Below, piece by piece: positions 14,290 through 25,830 of a stretch of DNA of 64,000 bases. This DNA comes from Pomacea canaliculata. Lineage: Eukaryota > Mollusca > Gastropoda > Architaenioglossa > Ampullariidae. The first letter of the stretch is position 1. Every line of letters begins with the position of its first letter. The notes beneath the pieces are model-generated. The model was given only the letters and a program-made list of their open reading frames with translations. It did not search any database and was not told the origin of the DNA. The position numbers were made by a program, and so were the translations under genes. The DNA lies in contig NC_037596.1 of the NCBI RefSeq assembly GCF_003073045.1, forward strand, positions 8,635,587 to 8,699,586, read 5' to 3'.

Positions 14290-15250
14290 AAATAATAATA
14301 ATTTGTTACTTTGTAAGCTCTCTTTATTTCATTCTCGCATCAAGGAGAGTAAAAGATTGTGTCCTTTATCTCTGTACGTGGACATTGTAAGAATATATAA
14401 CTGACCACAACAAAATGAGTCACAGAGCAGTTTGATGCCCGAGGCCGGAAAAATGTGATTGAGGTCAACGTTGCGATTCCTTGGACACTTTCGCCGAGGG
14501 AACATTTCGATCAATGCTAAGTGTGAAAAGGATCTTAAAAGCTATTAATTTAATTTATTAATTTTTTAATTATAGTTTTTTTTACTAATCTCGGCGATCG
14601 TTCCTGTTTTATTGAAATGATAAAAACAGTCACAATTCTTGTGCGAGTCAGATCATACTTGCCGGAGAGCCAGAAATTAACATTTGAATATTAATTAATA
14701 CTTGTCTGAAAAATTTACAAGTAAATAAAGTTTGTCGTTGATCCAGATACTATCTGATGGGAAAATAAAAGACTGAATTGTTCAATAAAAACAATCATTA
14801 ATTTCAAAAACACACTGTGCGATCGTCTTTCTTAGAAGCAACACTGCCTCCGTCAGTCTTTACATTTTATTCATAGTGGTAACGCGAAAAAAAAAAAAAT
14901 GTACATATAATTATTAGCTTAACTCAGTTCCGATCAACTTCCGACTTACCCGTTTTTAGAGCTGTGAGAACTTTGTTGATTATTTAATTATAACACATTT
15001 ATATGGACAGACAGCAAGATGAACACATTACAGACGATAGGCCGGGATACCATTGACAAAGATGTTGATGTACCATCCAGTTCAAAATAATCGTACGGAA
15101 AGACGTACTTGCTGTGCTGTATCTTCTTCTAAAAGTTCGTACAACTTGGATTATCACAAATATGGACGGGGAAACCTTCAGGTTGTTAAACGTCTTTGAA
15201 CCTGCTTTCCTCGAAGTGGCCACCATCCTACTTGTTCTCTTTAAATCTGC
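14290..15250. repeat. Diverged segmental duplicate of 21570-22445, with a possible 12-nt exon
   Basis: Long runs match 21570-22445 in the same order: a shared AAAATGAGTCACA...GCAGTTTGATG block, CTTCCGACTTACCCGT, and a TATGGACGGGGAAA...GTTAAACGTCTT block at the right end. On the minus strand 14950-14961 is a 12-nt unit between a pyrimidine-rich TTCTCACAG and GTAAGT, which reads LKT in the phase used by the nearby gene. The acceptor is lost in the duplicate. A third, shorter relative of the right end lies near 55795. The rest looks non-coding. Confidence 0.6.
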
Positions 15251-15948
15251 TTAACTCAAGCAAGCTCCGACACACCGAAATACGAAAAACACAAATGAAA
15301 AGAATAAAAACCACACAGAAAAATGCAGTCATAAAGTCTAACAATTTAAAATTGTGTATTTGCATTACTAAAATTCAAATAGTCCTCAATTGATAATTTT
15401 CATTGAGCCAGGTACATAATATCAAGAGAATAATAATCCACGTATGCAACAAAAACAAAAAGTCTCAAAAAACCCAAAGATTCAACACAATAATTCCCCG
15501 AAGACTTGCTGACTCAAAACAAACAGATTAATCTAGGTTTCTCAGGGAATATTTTCCTCTATAGTTTACCAACATTTCTGATCAGAACTTAAAAAATTGT
15601 CCGGTCAGGATTTGACACATCAAAACCGAGAAAAACCACCAAAGGGGTAGATTACCCCAAACACAAAACATCAGTAAAAATCCCTCATGGCTTCAATCCT
15701 ATCTTTAGTGCAACCTCTCAGTAACGCCGCTATATTAATAAACTTTAAGTGGCCGACATGAATCCCGTGCACACACCTACACAAAAGGGAAAACCACACC
15801 TGGCCTATTGAAAATCCTACACACAGGTATAGGCTCCCACTCATGGACGCTCGCGCACGCACACACACACACACTGTGGAGATCGATGACGACATCAGAT
15901 CGAATGACTACGACGGACGGGTGGTTCCAGACTTCCGTGTATTTCCCA
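15251..15948. other. Non-coding stretch downstream of the proline-rich terminal exon
   Basis: Nothing coding was recognised. A short (CA)n tract lies at about 15857-15874. The segment probably holds the 3' UTR of the minus-strand membrane-protein gene; no clear polyadenylation signal could be assigned. Confidence 0.3.
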
Positions 15949-18900
15949 TCAGGCCACAGGTGGGACTGGAGGTGGCGGAGGTGGCGGATTAATGTGAATG
16001 GCAACAGGATCTAAAAATATACAAAACACTACCTGAGTGAGCAAAATATATATTCATCCTTTGCACGACTTCGACCGTGCACATGTCCTGTCTAAATACA
16101 AAAACGGTTTTCACAGGCAACACGTAGCTCAAAGCAGAAGTAAATATTAAATAGTTTTCTTTTCCCATGTTAAGGGGAGTAAGGAGAGGGTAGAGAGAAG
16201 GATAAGTACGTGTCGCTCATTGTCAGCGATAGAGGGCGCATCTGGTCTTCCCCCTCGTGACGTACTAAGCAATGGCGACCACACAAATAAAACTCTGTAT
16301 GTATTTGTTTCCCCATGTTTTCAATGCACTGCTGTTGATTATTCCTGTTGTTACTATTATTACTACCGGTGGTACAGTAATGCCACCCTGTCTGCGACTT
16401 ACCCTGTACACCTCTGATCTTAGGCCCGTTATTCGTTTCATCAATCTTCAACAACTCTGATGGCTCACCTGCAGAGATAAAAATATAAGAGCGTAAAGAC
16501 TACAGCAAAAGGTCTGAGTTTTTCCGAGCATATGGATTGAAACTGATAGAATTTATTTATTCTAAAGATTGTAGCGTTTTAAGCACAGCTGTATATAAGA
16601 TATTCGGTTGAAAAGCCCACGTTTGACCTGGAATCAAACTTTAACTTACAGTTGCTCAAGAAAAATATTACGAATTAAATTTATTTCTACTAGCGACTCG
16701 CTGTGTTTATTCGACCCCAGCACTGGATTTGACCAAGTGTGCCGCGCTCCTTTGCTCGCAAGACATAACAACAGGTAATTTCTAGTAATTCTCGTTTCAA
16801 AGTCACCAAGGATCATGTGGAAGTCAGGCTGACAGAGAGACTGGCACCGTAGAGTCAAGGATCCACGAACCATTGACTACAGCATACGTTCCTGTGTCTT
16901 CAGCATCGTCGTCACTCACTACATCTAGGACAGAGGTAGGGAAGGTTCCGCCAGAGTTTAATATCCGTGAAATCATTTGGTCTGACCATGAAAATATTTC
17001 AGAAATGTAGCTTACAAATAAAATATAATGTCAAATTAACGCATAAGGTAGCCACTGGCTCGAATGACTCGTAGGATTCGTTTGGAAACGCATCATTTAT
17101 TTTTTAGACACCGCATCATCCAGTGAATGAGCAAACATTCGACTGTCTCGATCCACACTGTTTTGAACTAAACAGCCAGTGGGTTCTGTTCCTTTGGACC
17201 ACGGGCATGTTTTTCTGATTAATTTGTTTCTAGTCTTTTGCTAGGCGTCATCGTCGCAGGTTTCGTTTGTTGGCTAATCTGACAAATTTTTCAGGGTGTG
17301 GCGGACCTTCTCCCGACTTTTTTGTGACTGATTTCAACAGTGATAACCTCCATGTTACAACATAGTTCTCTGAGTGAAAAGGTTTGGCGTGAACACAGAT
17401 AGGGGCCACTCACAAAGCTCGTTACCTGGTACTTTGAACTCCTACCTACGCCATCAATACTTCTCACAGGTATATAAACAGACTATTTTTTCCGGGGAGC
17501 GATTTTTCCTTGCAATATTCCAGTCGCTGCTGCTTGACAGGTATGTTGTAGAGCAAATGGTAACTGACGACACTACAGGTAAATTGAAGGACCCGCTAAT
17601 CGTGCATTACTGAGAACAGATTACACTCTTATCCTACACACTACCACACGGACACACCCACCCACACACAAATCCAAGTCTTATCTTCACACGGGAACTA
17701 GTTGTGCCTCAGGTGTGCCAGACTGCTGCCAGCTAACATAGATGTAAACATAGAAGAGCACTATTTTCTCTTTCTCTCTTTTTTCTAACTCATGCACGCA
17801 CGCACGCACGCACGTATACATACATGTCTATACTCACCTGCCCCATTGACATTTAGCGCTTGGGTTAACCTCTTGACTTTGACCTCTGAAAATAATAAGA
17901 AAGTTAACCTGGGTTAATCAGTAGGACAAACAAGCAAATAAGTGACATAAGCTGTCCCGACTGTCTAAATAATTAGTTTAAATAAGGGAGACTATATGGT
18001 TACATTTTGATATGTTTGCCGTACAAAATGCTTTTAGATGATACGTGGGATGAGACGCAATGATTAGAGAAAGAAACTCTATTTTACAAAAAAAGAAGAA
18101 ATAGTCACGACGATAATGATATGGGTAGAAGGTAGGTAACATGAAAAATGATGGTACCTTGACACGGTTCGTGTTTCTGCGTTGTGTCACCAATGTTGAT
18201 GGTGACTCCTCTTAATCGCGCTGCGCAGAGAGAAAAAACTTCTAACCGTTGATGCCAACGTATTCTTTGAAAGACAATCATGGTTTTGAAGTAGTAGGAA
18301 TCGTACTGTCACCTCCGGTACGTAATATAACATCAGTTTGTTTAATCTTCATAGCAAATAGAAGTGTAAACTTGGTGATAATGGTATTGGGACGTGAATG
18401 TCAGCAGAGAGATTTATTAACCGTATTTTAATTACTGTCTAGTTCCCACAAATTCTTGGGAGAGTTGACTTTAAAAAAGTACGAATATCGCATCATAAAA
18501 AGAAATGTCGAGGTACGATAAAACTTGACTCATATTAAACGCGCTAAAAATAAGGGAAACATAACAAAAATCATGACACATATCATATACTATAATTGCT
18601 TCAATAAGTGCTGCTTTAAGATAACAGTAATAAACGACTTTAATCCTTACCCAACCACATCTCTACATAAGAAATAAAAAGTAAAACTTAAACAAGAGGT
18701 GAGCTGTAATGATGTGTTGAAAGTGGCTGACATCATACTTATTCTTTACTTTGGGCACTAGTAGTAGACAGCAGGTATAACGAACTCATAACTGATCTTA
18801 TCTCTAGTTTCTCAGAATGAAATGGATTATTGTTGCGACTAGAAACTGTTGAAAGAATGGAGAGTAGATCGCTATTATTAGCCTTAAGTACATGAGAAAA

Positions 18901-19032
18901 CGTTCTCACCAAGTTTGTTCCTGCTTTTCCGTTTTCGCCAGATAATCACCCCGATGAATACGGATACGACGAGGATGAGGACGATAACCGTGACACACAC
19001 AGCGATTATCACAACGTATGTGGGTTTCATGC
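15949..19032 (-). CDS. C-terminal exons of a single-pass membrane protein with a polyproline tail
   Basis: Six minus-strand exons, in transcript order 18910-19032, 18651-18662, 18191-18220, 17838-17885, 16403-16468 and 15949-16010. Each is preceded by a pyrimidine-rich AG and the first five are followed by GT(A/G)A. All junctions are phase 1, so the five internal exons are multiples of three (123, 12, 30, 48, 66 nt). The first exon encodes a strongly hydrophobic span of about 27 residues (VVIIAVCVTVIVLILVVSVF...) followed by a basic WRKRKSR stop-transfer. The tail then runs through MWL, RLRGVTINI, a 15-residue and a 21-residue segment, to PPPPPPPVPPVA and a stop. The membrane span plus tail totals about 112 residues. 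The polyproline end is a plausible ligand for SH3, WW or EVH1 domains (inference). The extracellular part is not securely identified. I recognise no named family. Confidence 0.6.
16824..16924 (-). CDS. Possible alternative acidic terminal exon of the same membrane protein
   Basis: A very good acceptor (a pyrimidine tract ending in TCTGTCCTAG) precedes a frame that opens in the same phase as the neighbouring exons. It encodes 32 residues: VVSDDDAEDTGTYAVVNG, then a segment ending in VSLSA and a stop. It lies between the 48-nt and 66-nt tail exons, so if spliced it would replace the proline-rich end. DTGTY looks like part of an immunoglobulin fold, but the position after the membrane exon argues for a cytoplasmic, tyrosine-bearing acidic tail. 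No strong in-phase donor follows. The call rests on splice-site quality and frame only. Confidence 0.35.
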
Positions 19033-19086
19033 CTGCAGATGATGTGTTGGCAATCAGAAAGGATAACCGATTTTCTCTGAGATCTG

Positions 19087-19295
19087 TTATGTATTTTCTA
19101 TCAAAATAAAGAGGAAGTTCTCGTCGTACTTGAGCTTATCGCACTTGCTTAACTCCACAGGCTCTATTGGGGTCAGAGGTTCACAGGTGAAATTCTTATC
19201 GAGACTAAACAGAAGCACAGCTTTAGGTGAGATTAAAGGACTAGTGCGGCTTGAAACGTTTTCTGTTGATTGGGTAATCGAGAAAGATATTGTTT
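19087..19295 (-). CDS. Candidate juxtamembrane extracellular exon
   Basis: Upstream of the membrane exon, an acceptor (CTTCCATATCTGTAG) opens a Ser/Thr-rich frame of 36 residues with two N-glycosylation sequons (N-V-S and N-F-T). A weak phase-1 donor (ACCT|GTGAAC) at 19185 would give a symmetric 111-nt exon that joins the membrane exon in frame through a Cys codon. Without splicing, the frame continues with CEPLTPIEPVELSKCDKLKY and stops at 19087, which would yield a secreted form. A partial inverted relative with the same TSPLIS frame is on the plus strand at about 19595-19690. Real but unproven. Confidence 0.35.
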
Positions 19296-21569
19296 CTACA
19301 GATATGGAAGATCATCCCTCTTCATTTCTTGAAAAATCACCATTCACAAAAAGAGGTGAAAATCGTGACGTCATCATATGCCTAGTTAACATACATTCCC
19401 AGCTTTTCTATTGGCTGAGACGTTAACAACATATTCGTATCCATGCACTACTCTGACGTCTGTCTTGCTGACCTTTATCTGTTCATGGGAATGTTTGTGG
19501 GCTTGTATGTCAAGAACGAAAAAAAAAGACAATCATCCAGATTTGGTGAGCAGTATCTTACACTGAGCTTTACATAATCACTTTACACAATCAGATTGCG
19601 CCACACTAGTCCTTTAATATCTGAGGTTATAGTTCGCTGTGTGTTCAAAGTGGCTTCAGTTACTTTTTCTTTCCCTTGAAATGATTTTAAAGATGGCAAT
19701 GTGCAAACTCTCCCTGCATTCTCTGTCCACATTGGTCTAACGAAGGGTAACACATGAATATTCTAGTCTCTTATTTATAGTGGTGCTAGCGTACACTTAG
19801 ATACCGTAAGCGGATGTTTGCCGTCCTGTTTTCTCTCTGTACAGTTGAGTGTAATACTCGCACCCAGGCAGTACATTGTGCACATGAGCAAGGCGACCGG
19901 ACCCACTCCTGCTATTTTGTACAGTCTGTTAACAGAGGTGTGTTATCTCGTCTAAAGCGCTTGTAAACTATGCACGTAAGAGCCGCCAGGTTGATACATT
20001 TGTCTTATCAGAGACCAAGGACAACAGAGAACTGTAAACATGACAATAACACAAACAATCAAGACAGCCAAAAGGATAAGAAATACAATCACACTATCAG
20101 GACAGACGAACAGACAACAAGAAAGAAGCTATAATACATGTACATGCTTTCATGCTTCACATTGTCAACAGCAGTTTTCATGAAGCAATTTTACTAATTA
20201 GTTTTGTGGGCCCGGTCTCGCTTATTTCTTTCAACGATAGTCTATGAAAAATGTTTGTTCGTGTCAGATTCAGTGTGCAATAAGAAGAACGTACACATAC
20301 CTTGCATACGCACACACACTCACAATGCTTGATGATCAACCGCAGGTGACGATGAGGATGAAGAGATTTGTAGGTGGATGGAATCGAAGAGGCCATAAGT
20401 TCAGAGGAATGTCACTGAGAGAGTTATAAAGAAGATGGCGGAAGAAGACCGTTGTTTTTCCACTCACTTGGTCATTAGAGAGCTTTGCTGACGTCTTTTT
20501 CTGCTTCAAGTGACGTGGAACAAATGACGCACACAAGACGTCAGACACAAATTTGTACACAAAACAACACAAGACCTGACACAACTCATTACACAGTGGC
20601 TATTAATACTTGTGTGTTTCGATTGTTAACTTGTGAGTCGAGGACAACTTTTGATGGCTTTGGTTAGGATTATGTTGTAGATCCATGGATGACTATAGAA
20701 GAGGGGGAGCTATACAACGAGGTTTTTTTTTTTTTAACAATAAGAAGAATATTGAATAAGTACACTTCTCGAGTAATTTAATGAATGACGTGATTGTTAA
20801 TAACTAAATTTGTTTTTCATGGGCATATCTTTGGCTATGACCTATGTGAATATTGTCTAAGCCTTACAGTCGCGAACTAAAACATGTACAGGAAAGAGGA
20901 GAGTAAGAGGTAAATAAGTAAGCCAACAATAAGATCATTACCTTTTTATGCGCTCTTCTTCAAAAGTGGCTTCAAAAAATCTTGGCTCTCAATGGATTAA
21001 AACTTTTGTCTGAACTGCAACAGCATGAATGAGAGCCGCTCGCCACTTGTCTTGCTCTGTCGATATACCTGCCCGCGGAAGCGAAAAAAAAATTTACTTC
21101 AAGAAAAAAAACCCAACTATATTTCTTAAAACTTACACCACGTAAATAGTTCCAAATTGCTCTTTTCAACGTTGTTCCACAAATAGTTGTCTGTATTGTA
21201 GTTTAATGTATATACATTTTCAGAAATACCGGTCGAAATAGATTTATGTATACCGTGAACTTTTTTAAACATTTATTGTATATTTTTATTAGTTACATTT
21301 ATTTAATATCATTAAACGTATTCAGGCCTACAAACGAAGCAGAGATGTTTTATGAAGCAATTGTGCGGGTGTCTGCGTGCACGCGAGTGTCTGTGACAGA
21401 GCCATAGCACCTACACAAACGTGAAGACATATTACAAACATTAGAGTTTTTGCTTGCTGACCATCGTATTTTTAAGAAAATTAAATGTTATGAAAGTACT
21501 GACACGTTATCTAGAGCCCACAATAGAAAATTTACAACAAAATTTAATAAATAAGACACAACAAATAAT
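19296..21569. other. No supported gene; upstream side of the minus-strand membrane protein
   Basis: The N-terminal exons of the membrane protein should lie here or beyond. A minus-strand frame at about 20484-20584 starts MCQVLCCFVYKF and ends at a GTGAGT donor, which could be a signal-peptide exon, but nothing else supports it. Otherwise simple AT-rich DNA. Confidence 0.25.
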
Positions 21570-22445
21570 AACTTGCTACTTTGTAAGTTCTCTTTATTAT
21601 TTCATTCAAGAGTAAAAGAGACAAATAATTGTGTTGTTGACCTCTTTACTTGAACACTCTGATAATATTCAACTTCTCATCACAAAATGAGTCACATGGC
21701 AGTTTGATGGCAGACCCCCACAAATGTGATTAAAGTCAACGCTGCGATTCCTTTGGCACTTCGCAGAAGGAACATTTTAATGCTCAGTTAGTAAAGGTTA
21801 AATAATCTTAAAAATTATAAATTCAATTATTTTTGCAAATCGCGGCGATTGTTCTCTAGTGAAATTGAAAGTCTTGTGAAGTTTCATCATACCTTACCGA
21901 AGAGCCAGAATTCTAAATTTGAATTTTAACCAAACTTGTCTGCAAAGATTAGCAATAATTAAAGTTTGTCGTTGGTCCCAATACAATGTGATCGGAAATA
22001 ATAGAGCAAAGTTTTCCTTAATAGAAAATAAACCCCACGCTGTGTGATTTAAGTTAGGCATTTTTTCTTAGTTTAAACGTAAAGAGAAAATAAACTATTA
22101 TACGATGTACACAAAATTATTAGCTAAATTCAATTCTGATCAGCTTCCGACTTACCCGTATTGAAACAAATTGTGGAAAAACACATTTCAGACAAAAGTG
22201 ATACCACTAACAAAGATGTTGATATACCATCCGTTGAAAATAATCTTTCGGAAAGTTGCAGTTGCGGTGCTTTATCGCCTTGTAAACATTTGTACAACTT
22301 CGATTATTACAAATATGGACGGGGAAAACCTCGTGGGTTGTTAAACGTCTTCGAACCCGCTTTTCTCGAAATGGCCACCATCCTACTTTTCCTTTTAAAC
22401 CTGCATGGTAGAAAAGAAATTGAACCCTGTAGTCCTCTTTAAATT
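21570..22445. repeat. Second copy of the 14290-15250 duplicate, with an open plus-strand frame
   Basis: Matches 14290-15250 over most of its length, with indels. On the plus strand 22161-22442 is open for 93 codons, including a Cys-containing ESCSCGALSPCKHLYNFDYY stretch. The same frame is broken in the other copy (an in-frame TAA soon after the DVDVPSS-equivalent). No family recognised. It may be a remnant of a coding exon carried by the duplication, or chance. Confidence 0.55.
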
Positions 22446-23080
22446 AAAAAGCTGAATCCACTACTTTGACTGGACATTTGAGGTTACAGGTCAGATATAG
22501 AAAAACATATTCACCGCAGATTTATTGCCTAAATTAATTCAACCAGCTTGTGCAATAAAACGAGCGTATGTATGTATTCGTTATCTAGTTACATCTTATG
22601 AAGCAGTAAGGCCGGAAATGTTAAAGATAATACTATAAAAAAAAAGCAAAAAGGTAACAGAGAAATTAAATATAGTGAGAGCAAAAACGAGAACTGATGA
22701 TATCATCTTCATAGTGAAAAGTTCACATTCACGTTTAGAGGACAGCAAGACATCAGCAGGGCAACAGCAATCAGTTTAGGAAGTCGATTTTAGAGAAGAA
22801 GGGGGTGGGAAGTAAAGTCGCCAACACCAATGAAACCGAGATAAACTGAAGACTATTCTGATCTTAGGTGAAAGAGAAACAATACCCTCGTAAAGTTTCA
22901 AGCGAAAGGAGAAAAACGTCTCCCATCTATTCACACGATTTCTGCCAATCTGATCCCCAGCCATTGTTTCGTAAGTCATTTATTAGGAGAGAGAGCTGTT
23001 TATTATTGTTATTTATCATCAATACTTTTACACTTAATATTTTCAGAATTAACAACAACATAACTTGAGATAATGAATTC
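22446..23080. other. Non-coding flank carrying a GPCR scrap
   Basis: Apart from the pseudogene piece at 22822-22895, nothing coding was recognised in this interval. Confidence 0.3.
22822..22895 (-). pseudogene. Fragment of a GPCR related to the gene at 23597-24688
   Basis: On the minus strand the DNA reads VLFLFHLRSE, a stop, then SSVYLGFIGVGDF. It aligns with the helix 1 end, first intracellular loop and start of helix 2 of the neighbouring intact GPCR (VVLFRLKSEKSSIYLCFVAL). The in-frame stop and short extent show a dead fragment, left by local duplication or partial deletion. Confidence 0.7.
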
Positions 23081-23089
23081 AGGTTAATT

Positions 23090-23350
23090 TAATGCAAATA
23101 GTTTTAGGTCAATAGATTTATTACAGGTATAACAATTAAAATCGTTTTTGTGTGACTAGTGCTCAATCAACCGCTTATTTACGGCAATTTGTTCTCGCCA
23201 CGTATTTAGTCTTTGTTCAATGCTGCAGAAAAATATTTTTTCCCAAAGCGTCTGATTTACGAGGTTAGATGTTTTGATATTAAAGTTTGTATATATGTAA
23301 TATGATAGACAAAGTGTAAAATATCTATGTATGATTTACATTTGATAGAC
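23090..23350. repeat. Duplicated block 3' of the GPCR, copy of 33280-33500
   Basis: Shares TAGTGCTCAATCAACCGCTTATTTA and flanking sequence with 33280-33500, in the same orientation. It lies just beyond the 3' end of the minus-strand GPCR, so the second copy marks a place where GPCR-flanking DNA was duplicated without an intact receptor. Confidence 0.7.
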
Positions 23351-23596
23351 CATTACAGAACAAGAGAGAGAAGATGCAACATTTTACAGACATCCCCGCG
23401 TTGAATGACATCCTATTTTGAAGTTAGCCGCAGCAGATATCACACAGACAGTCAACAGGTTCTACGAGATTAGTAATATAGAAACAGTCATCTAACCAAA
23501 CAGTGTCAATTTAAAATAAAATAAGTTGACAAAACGATAGTTTTGTAAACATGAAGAAATTGTGCTTTAACTAAAAGATTCAGAAATACAGATTTC

Positions 23597-24688
23597 TTAA
23601 GTTTTAAACTCATTTTCAACTGGTCGTCTTATTAAGGAAGGACAAAATATTTTACAGCATTGCTCTCTGTACTTAGAGCCTGTAAGAATATACAAAAAGA
23701 AATTTACTGCGGATTTCATGCAATAGCAAATGTTAGCGGCTGAATACCAAAATGACTCGATGGTCGAATAGTTAATATCTTGCGCCACAAGTCTGCGCAA
23801 ATCAAGGTCAAAGGTTCTGTAAAGTAAATAAGGAACAACGAGGACGCAGAAGGTGACAGATACAGCGAAGACAGTGACAATGAGCGACGACGACTGCTGC
23901 GTCCTCCTTTGATGTCCTCGCCGCATGTCCACTGTAGCCGTGCCGCGAAGGTTGCTGCGTGTTGCTTGGAAGACTCTTCGCCCTATGATGATATTGCTAA
24001 CCACCAAAGTAACAAAGGGAATGTAAGCTGTTAAAACCATTTCAACTATCCGAAAAATATTGTCGAGAAATAAGGAATATTCATAATTTTTAGACGTACA
24101 AACACGTCTAATGGCGAGCATGTTGTTTCTGATACTATAGGACGTTATCGCTCGAAGGCCGTAAAGGTAATGTGAATAGACTAGAGAGAAGAACACTAAG
24201 ATGGCAGTAATCATCAGTTTGGTTCGTCCATACGTGCACATTATGTTCACACGATGTGGCCAGAGGATGCCCACGGCTCTCTGAACGGTCAGCAGAACAA
24301 GAGTCCAGTTAGATACTGATCGTGTCACATCTTGGATCCAGGTTAAGACCTTGCACGTGCAATCAGTTAAGGTCTTATGCATCAATAAGAATGCGGAATT
24401 TAGTAATATTGGTAATGCATAAAGAACGATTACCATTAGGTCAAACATAGTCAAAGCTACGAAACAGAGATAAATCGAAGACTTCTCTGATTTGAGGCGA
24501 AAGAGAACAACGATGCTGGTGACATTTCCAAACATCCCGATGATGACCACCGGCACTAGAAAAATTCCATGCATCACGTCTTTTGCGGTGATCCACTCAT
24601 AACCCCAGGTCAACTCTCTGTTCCAGAATACTCCTGGCACGTACTCATCTGTCAGTACACTGTCGTTTCTTTCATTGGTTTCCATCAC
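23597..24688 (-). CDS. Intronless class A (rhodopsin-like) GPCR, orphan
   Basis: 363 residues in one exon, full length for a class A receptor. The N-terminus has a sequon at N8. Helix 1 carries the conserved Asn in GNVTSIVV (N55). Helix 2 has D83. C112 and C197 can form the helix 3 to loop 2 disulfide. The end of helix 3 reads QRAVGILWPHRV in place of DRY. P224 marks helix 5 and VVPYLLY (P286) helix 6. Helix 7 ends NFFLYILTGSKYREQ in place of NPxxY, followed by a Cys-rich helix 8 suited to palmitoylation. The NFFLY ending is common in invertebrate peptide or chemosensory receptors. The ligand is unknown. An acceptor-like TTTTCGTGCAG just before the ATG suggests a spliced 5' leader. Confidence 0.92.
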   Translation of the reverse strand: MMETNERNDSVLTDEYVPGVFWNRELTWGYEWITAKDVMHGIFLVPVVIIGMFGNVTSIVVLFRLKSEKSSIYLCFVALTMFDLMVIVLYALPILLNSAFLLMHKTLTDCTCKVLTWIQDVTRSVSNWTLVLLTVQRAVGILWPHRVNIMCTYGRTKLMITAILVFFSLVYSHYLYGLRAITSYSIRNNMLAIRRVCTSKNYEYSLFLDNIFRIVEMVLTAYIPFVTLVVSNIIIGRRVFQATRSNLRGTATVDMRRGHQRRTQQSSSLIVTVFAVSVTFCVLVVPYLLYRTFDLDLRRLVAQDINYSTIESFWYSAANICYCMKSAVNFFLYILTGSKYREQCCKIFCPSLIRRPVENEFKT

Positions 24689-24699
24689 TTTTTTACACT

Positions 24700-25830
24700 G
24701 TGCTGCACGAAAAGATCTGTTAGTTCTAGCTTTGTACTAAATGACTATAATAGACAGTCTTGTATGTCCGTCTGCTTGTCTCTTAGTGACTAAGTCTCTC
24801 CGGTATTTAACCATTCAGTCAGTCCGTGTAATAATTATGTCTTTCTGCCTCTAGTTTTGTAATTGCCTTCTACCCTGTCTTTTAGATCGAAAAGTTCATC
24901 TTGTCGATCTTTTCTACTCCCTGGCTTACACAAACACTAATTAGAAACACTTACCAAAATATTGTTTGTAATTTATAATGGAAATAAGTAACCTATATAA
25001 TCTTACAGACAGTTTTTTTTTCTGTATACTGACATGTATATGACTATATACAGACACTGACATGTTCATCACACAATGAGTTAAGAGGATGAGAGAGAAT
25101 TTTACCCACATGTTGTCTACGCCGATATTCCGCAACTCCTTCGGTAAGATTGTGGCACTCACCATTTATCTAAACAAAACAGCAAGTTTGTAACTCTATG
25201 ATGATCGTAGAGCAGAAATTAGAGGTTTTGAAGGCTGAGCTTTTGTAGAGCTAGAAGATGAGGAATCTTCAAGTCTGGTTTCCATGTTCCATCATCCTAA
25301 GCATTTTGCCGTCTACCGTATTACTATAGTGTCTTGTATATCAGTCAGAATGTTTCTTGGTGACTACTAAATCATTCAGTTAGTATCTGTCTGACTGTCG
25401 TTCTCTATCTTGCCTTATCTCCCTTTACTTATGCTTCTGTTTTTATCTTTTATCCATCTTGTTGATTATGCTTACCACCTCACATATCCATGTATCAGTC
25501 ATACGGATCAAAATATTGCTTGTAATTTATTAACGAAATAAGTAACCAATATAATCTAATTAAACAAATTTAAGAGTGTGAGAGAGAATTCTGTACGGTC
25601 ATGTTCTCTATGTCGATTTTACCTCCACACAACTGTTTCATCTTCGTGGGTAAGAGTTTTGTCACTCACTTTTTCTTTAAACAAAACAGAAAGTTGTGAT
25701 TTTTATGATAAGCGTAGAGCAGAAATTAGAGGTTTTGAAGGTTGGGTTTTTTGTTGCATAAATGGAAAAAGAGGAATCTTCTAGTCTAGTTTGCACGTCG
25801 ACATTTCCTCCCGCATCTCGCGATAACTTG
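24700..25830 (-). repeat. Tandem duplication of the GPCR 5' leader region
   Basis: Two diverged units, about 24700-25260 and 25270-25830, share CAAAATATTG(T/C)TTGTAATTTAT...GAAATAAGTAACC and AGAGCAGAAATTAGAGGTTTTGAAGG. In both, a minus-strand GTGAGTG donor is preserved after a short segment (boundaries at 25163 and 25670). With the acceptor just before the GPCR start codon, this suggests two alternative untranslated first exons. Coding content is not apparent. Confidence 0.6.

Noticed and set aside
16824..17000. Immunoglobulin V-like domain suggested by DAEDTGTYAV
   Set aside because: No conserved Cys follows the Tyr, no first-strand Cys/Trp context could be built, and the exon lies after the membrane exon. 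It is treated as a possible tail exon instead.
20336..20584. Signal-peptide-like first exon (MCQVLCCFVYKF) with a GTGAGT donor
   Set aside because: The phase-0 donor does not match the phase-1 pattern of the nearby gene and there is no further support; mentioned only as a possibility.
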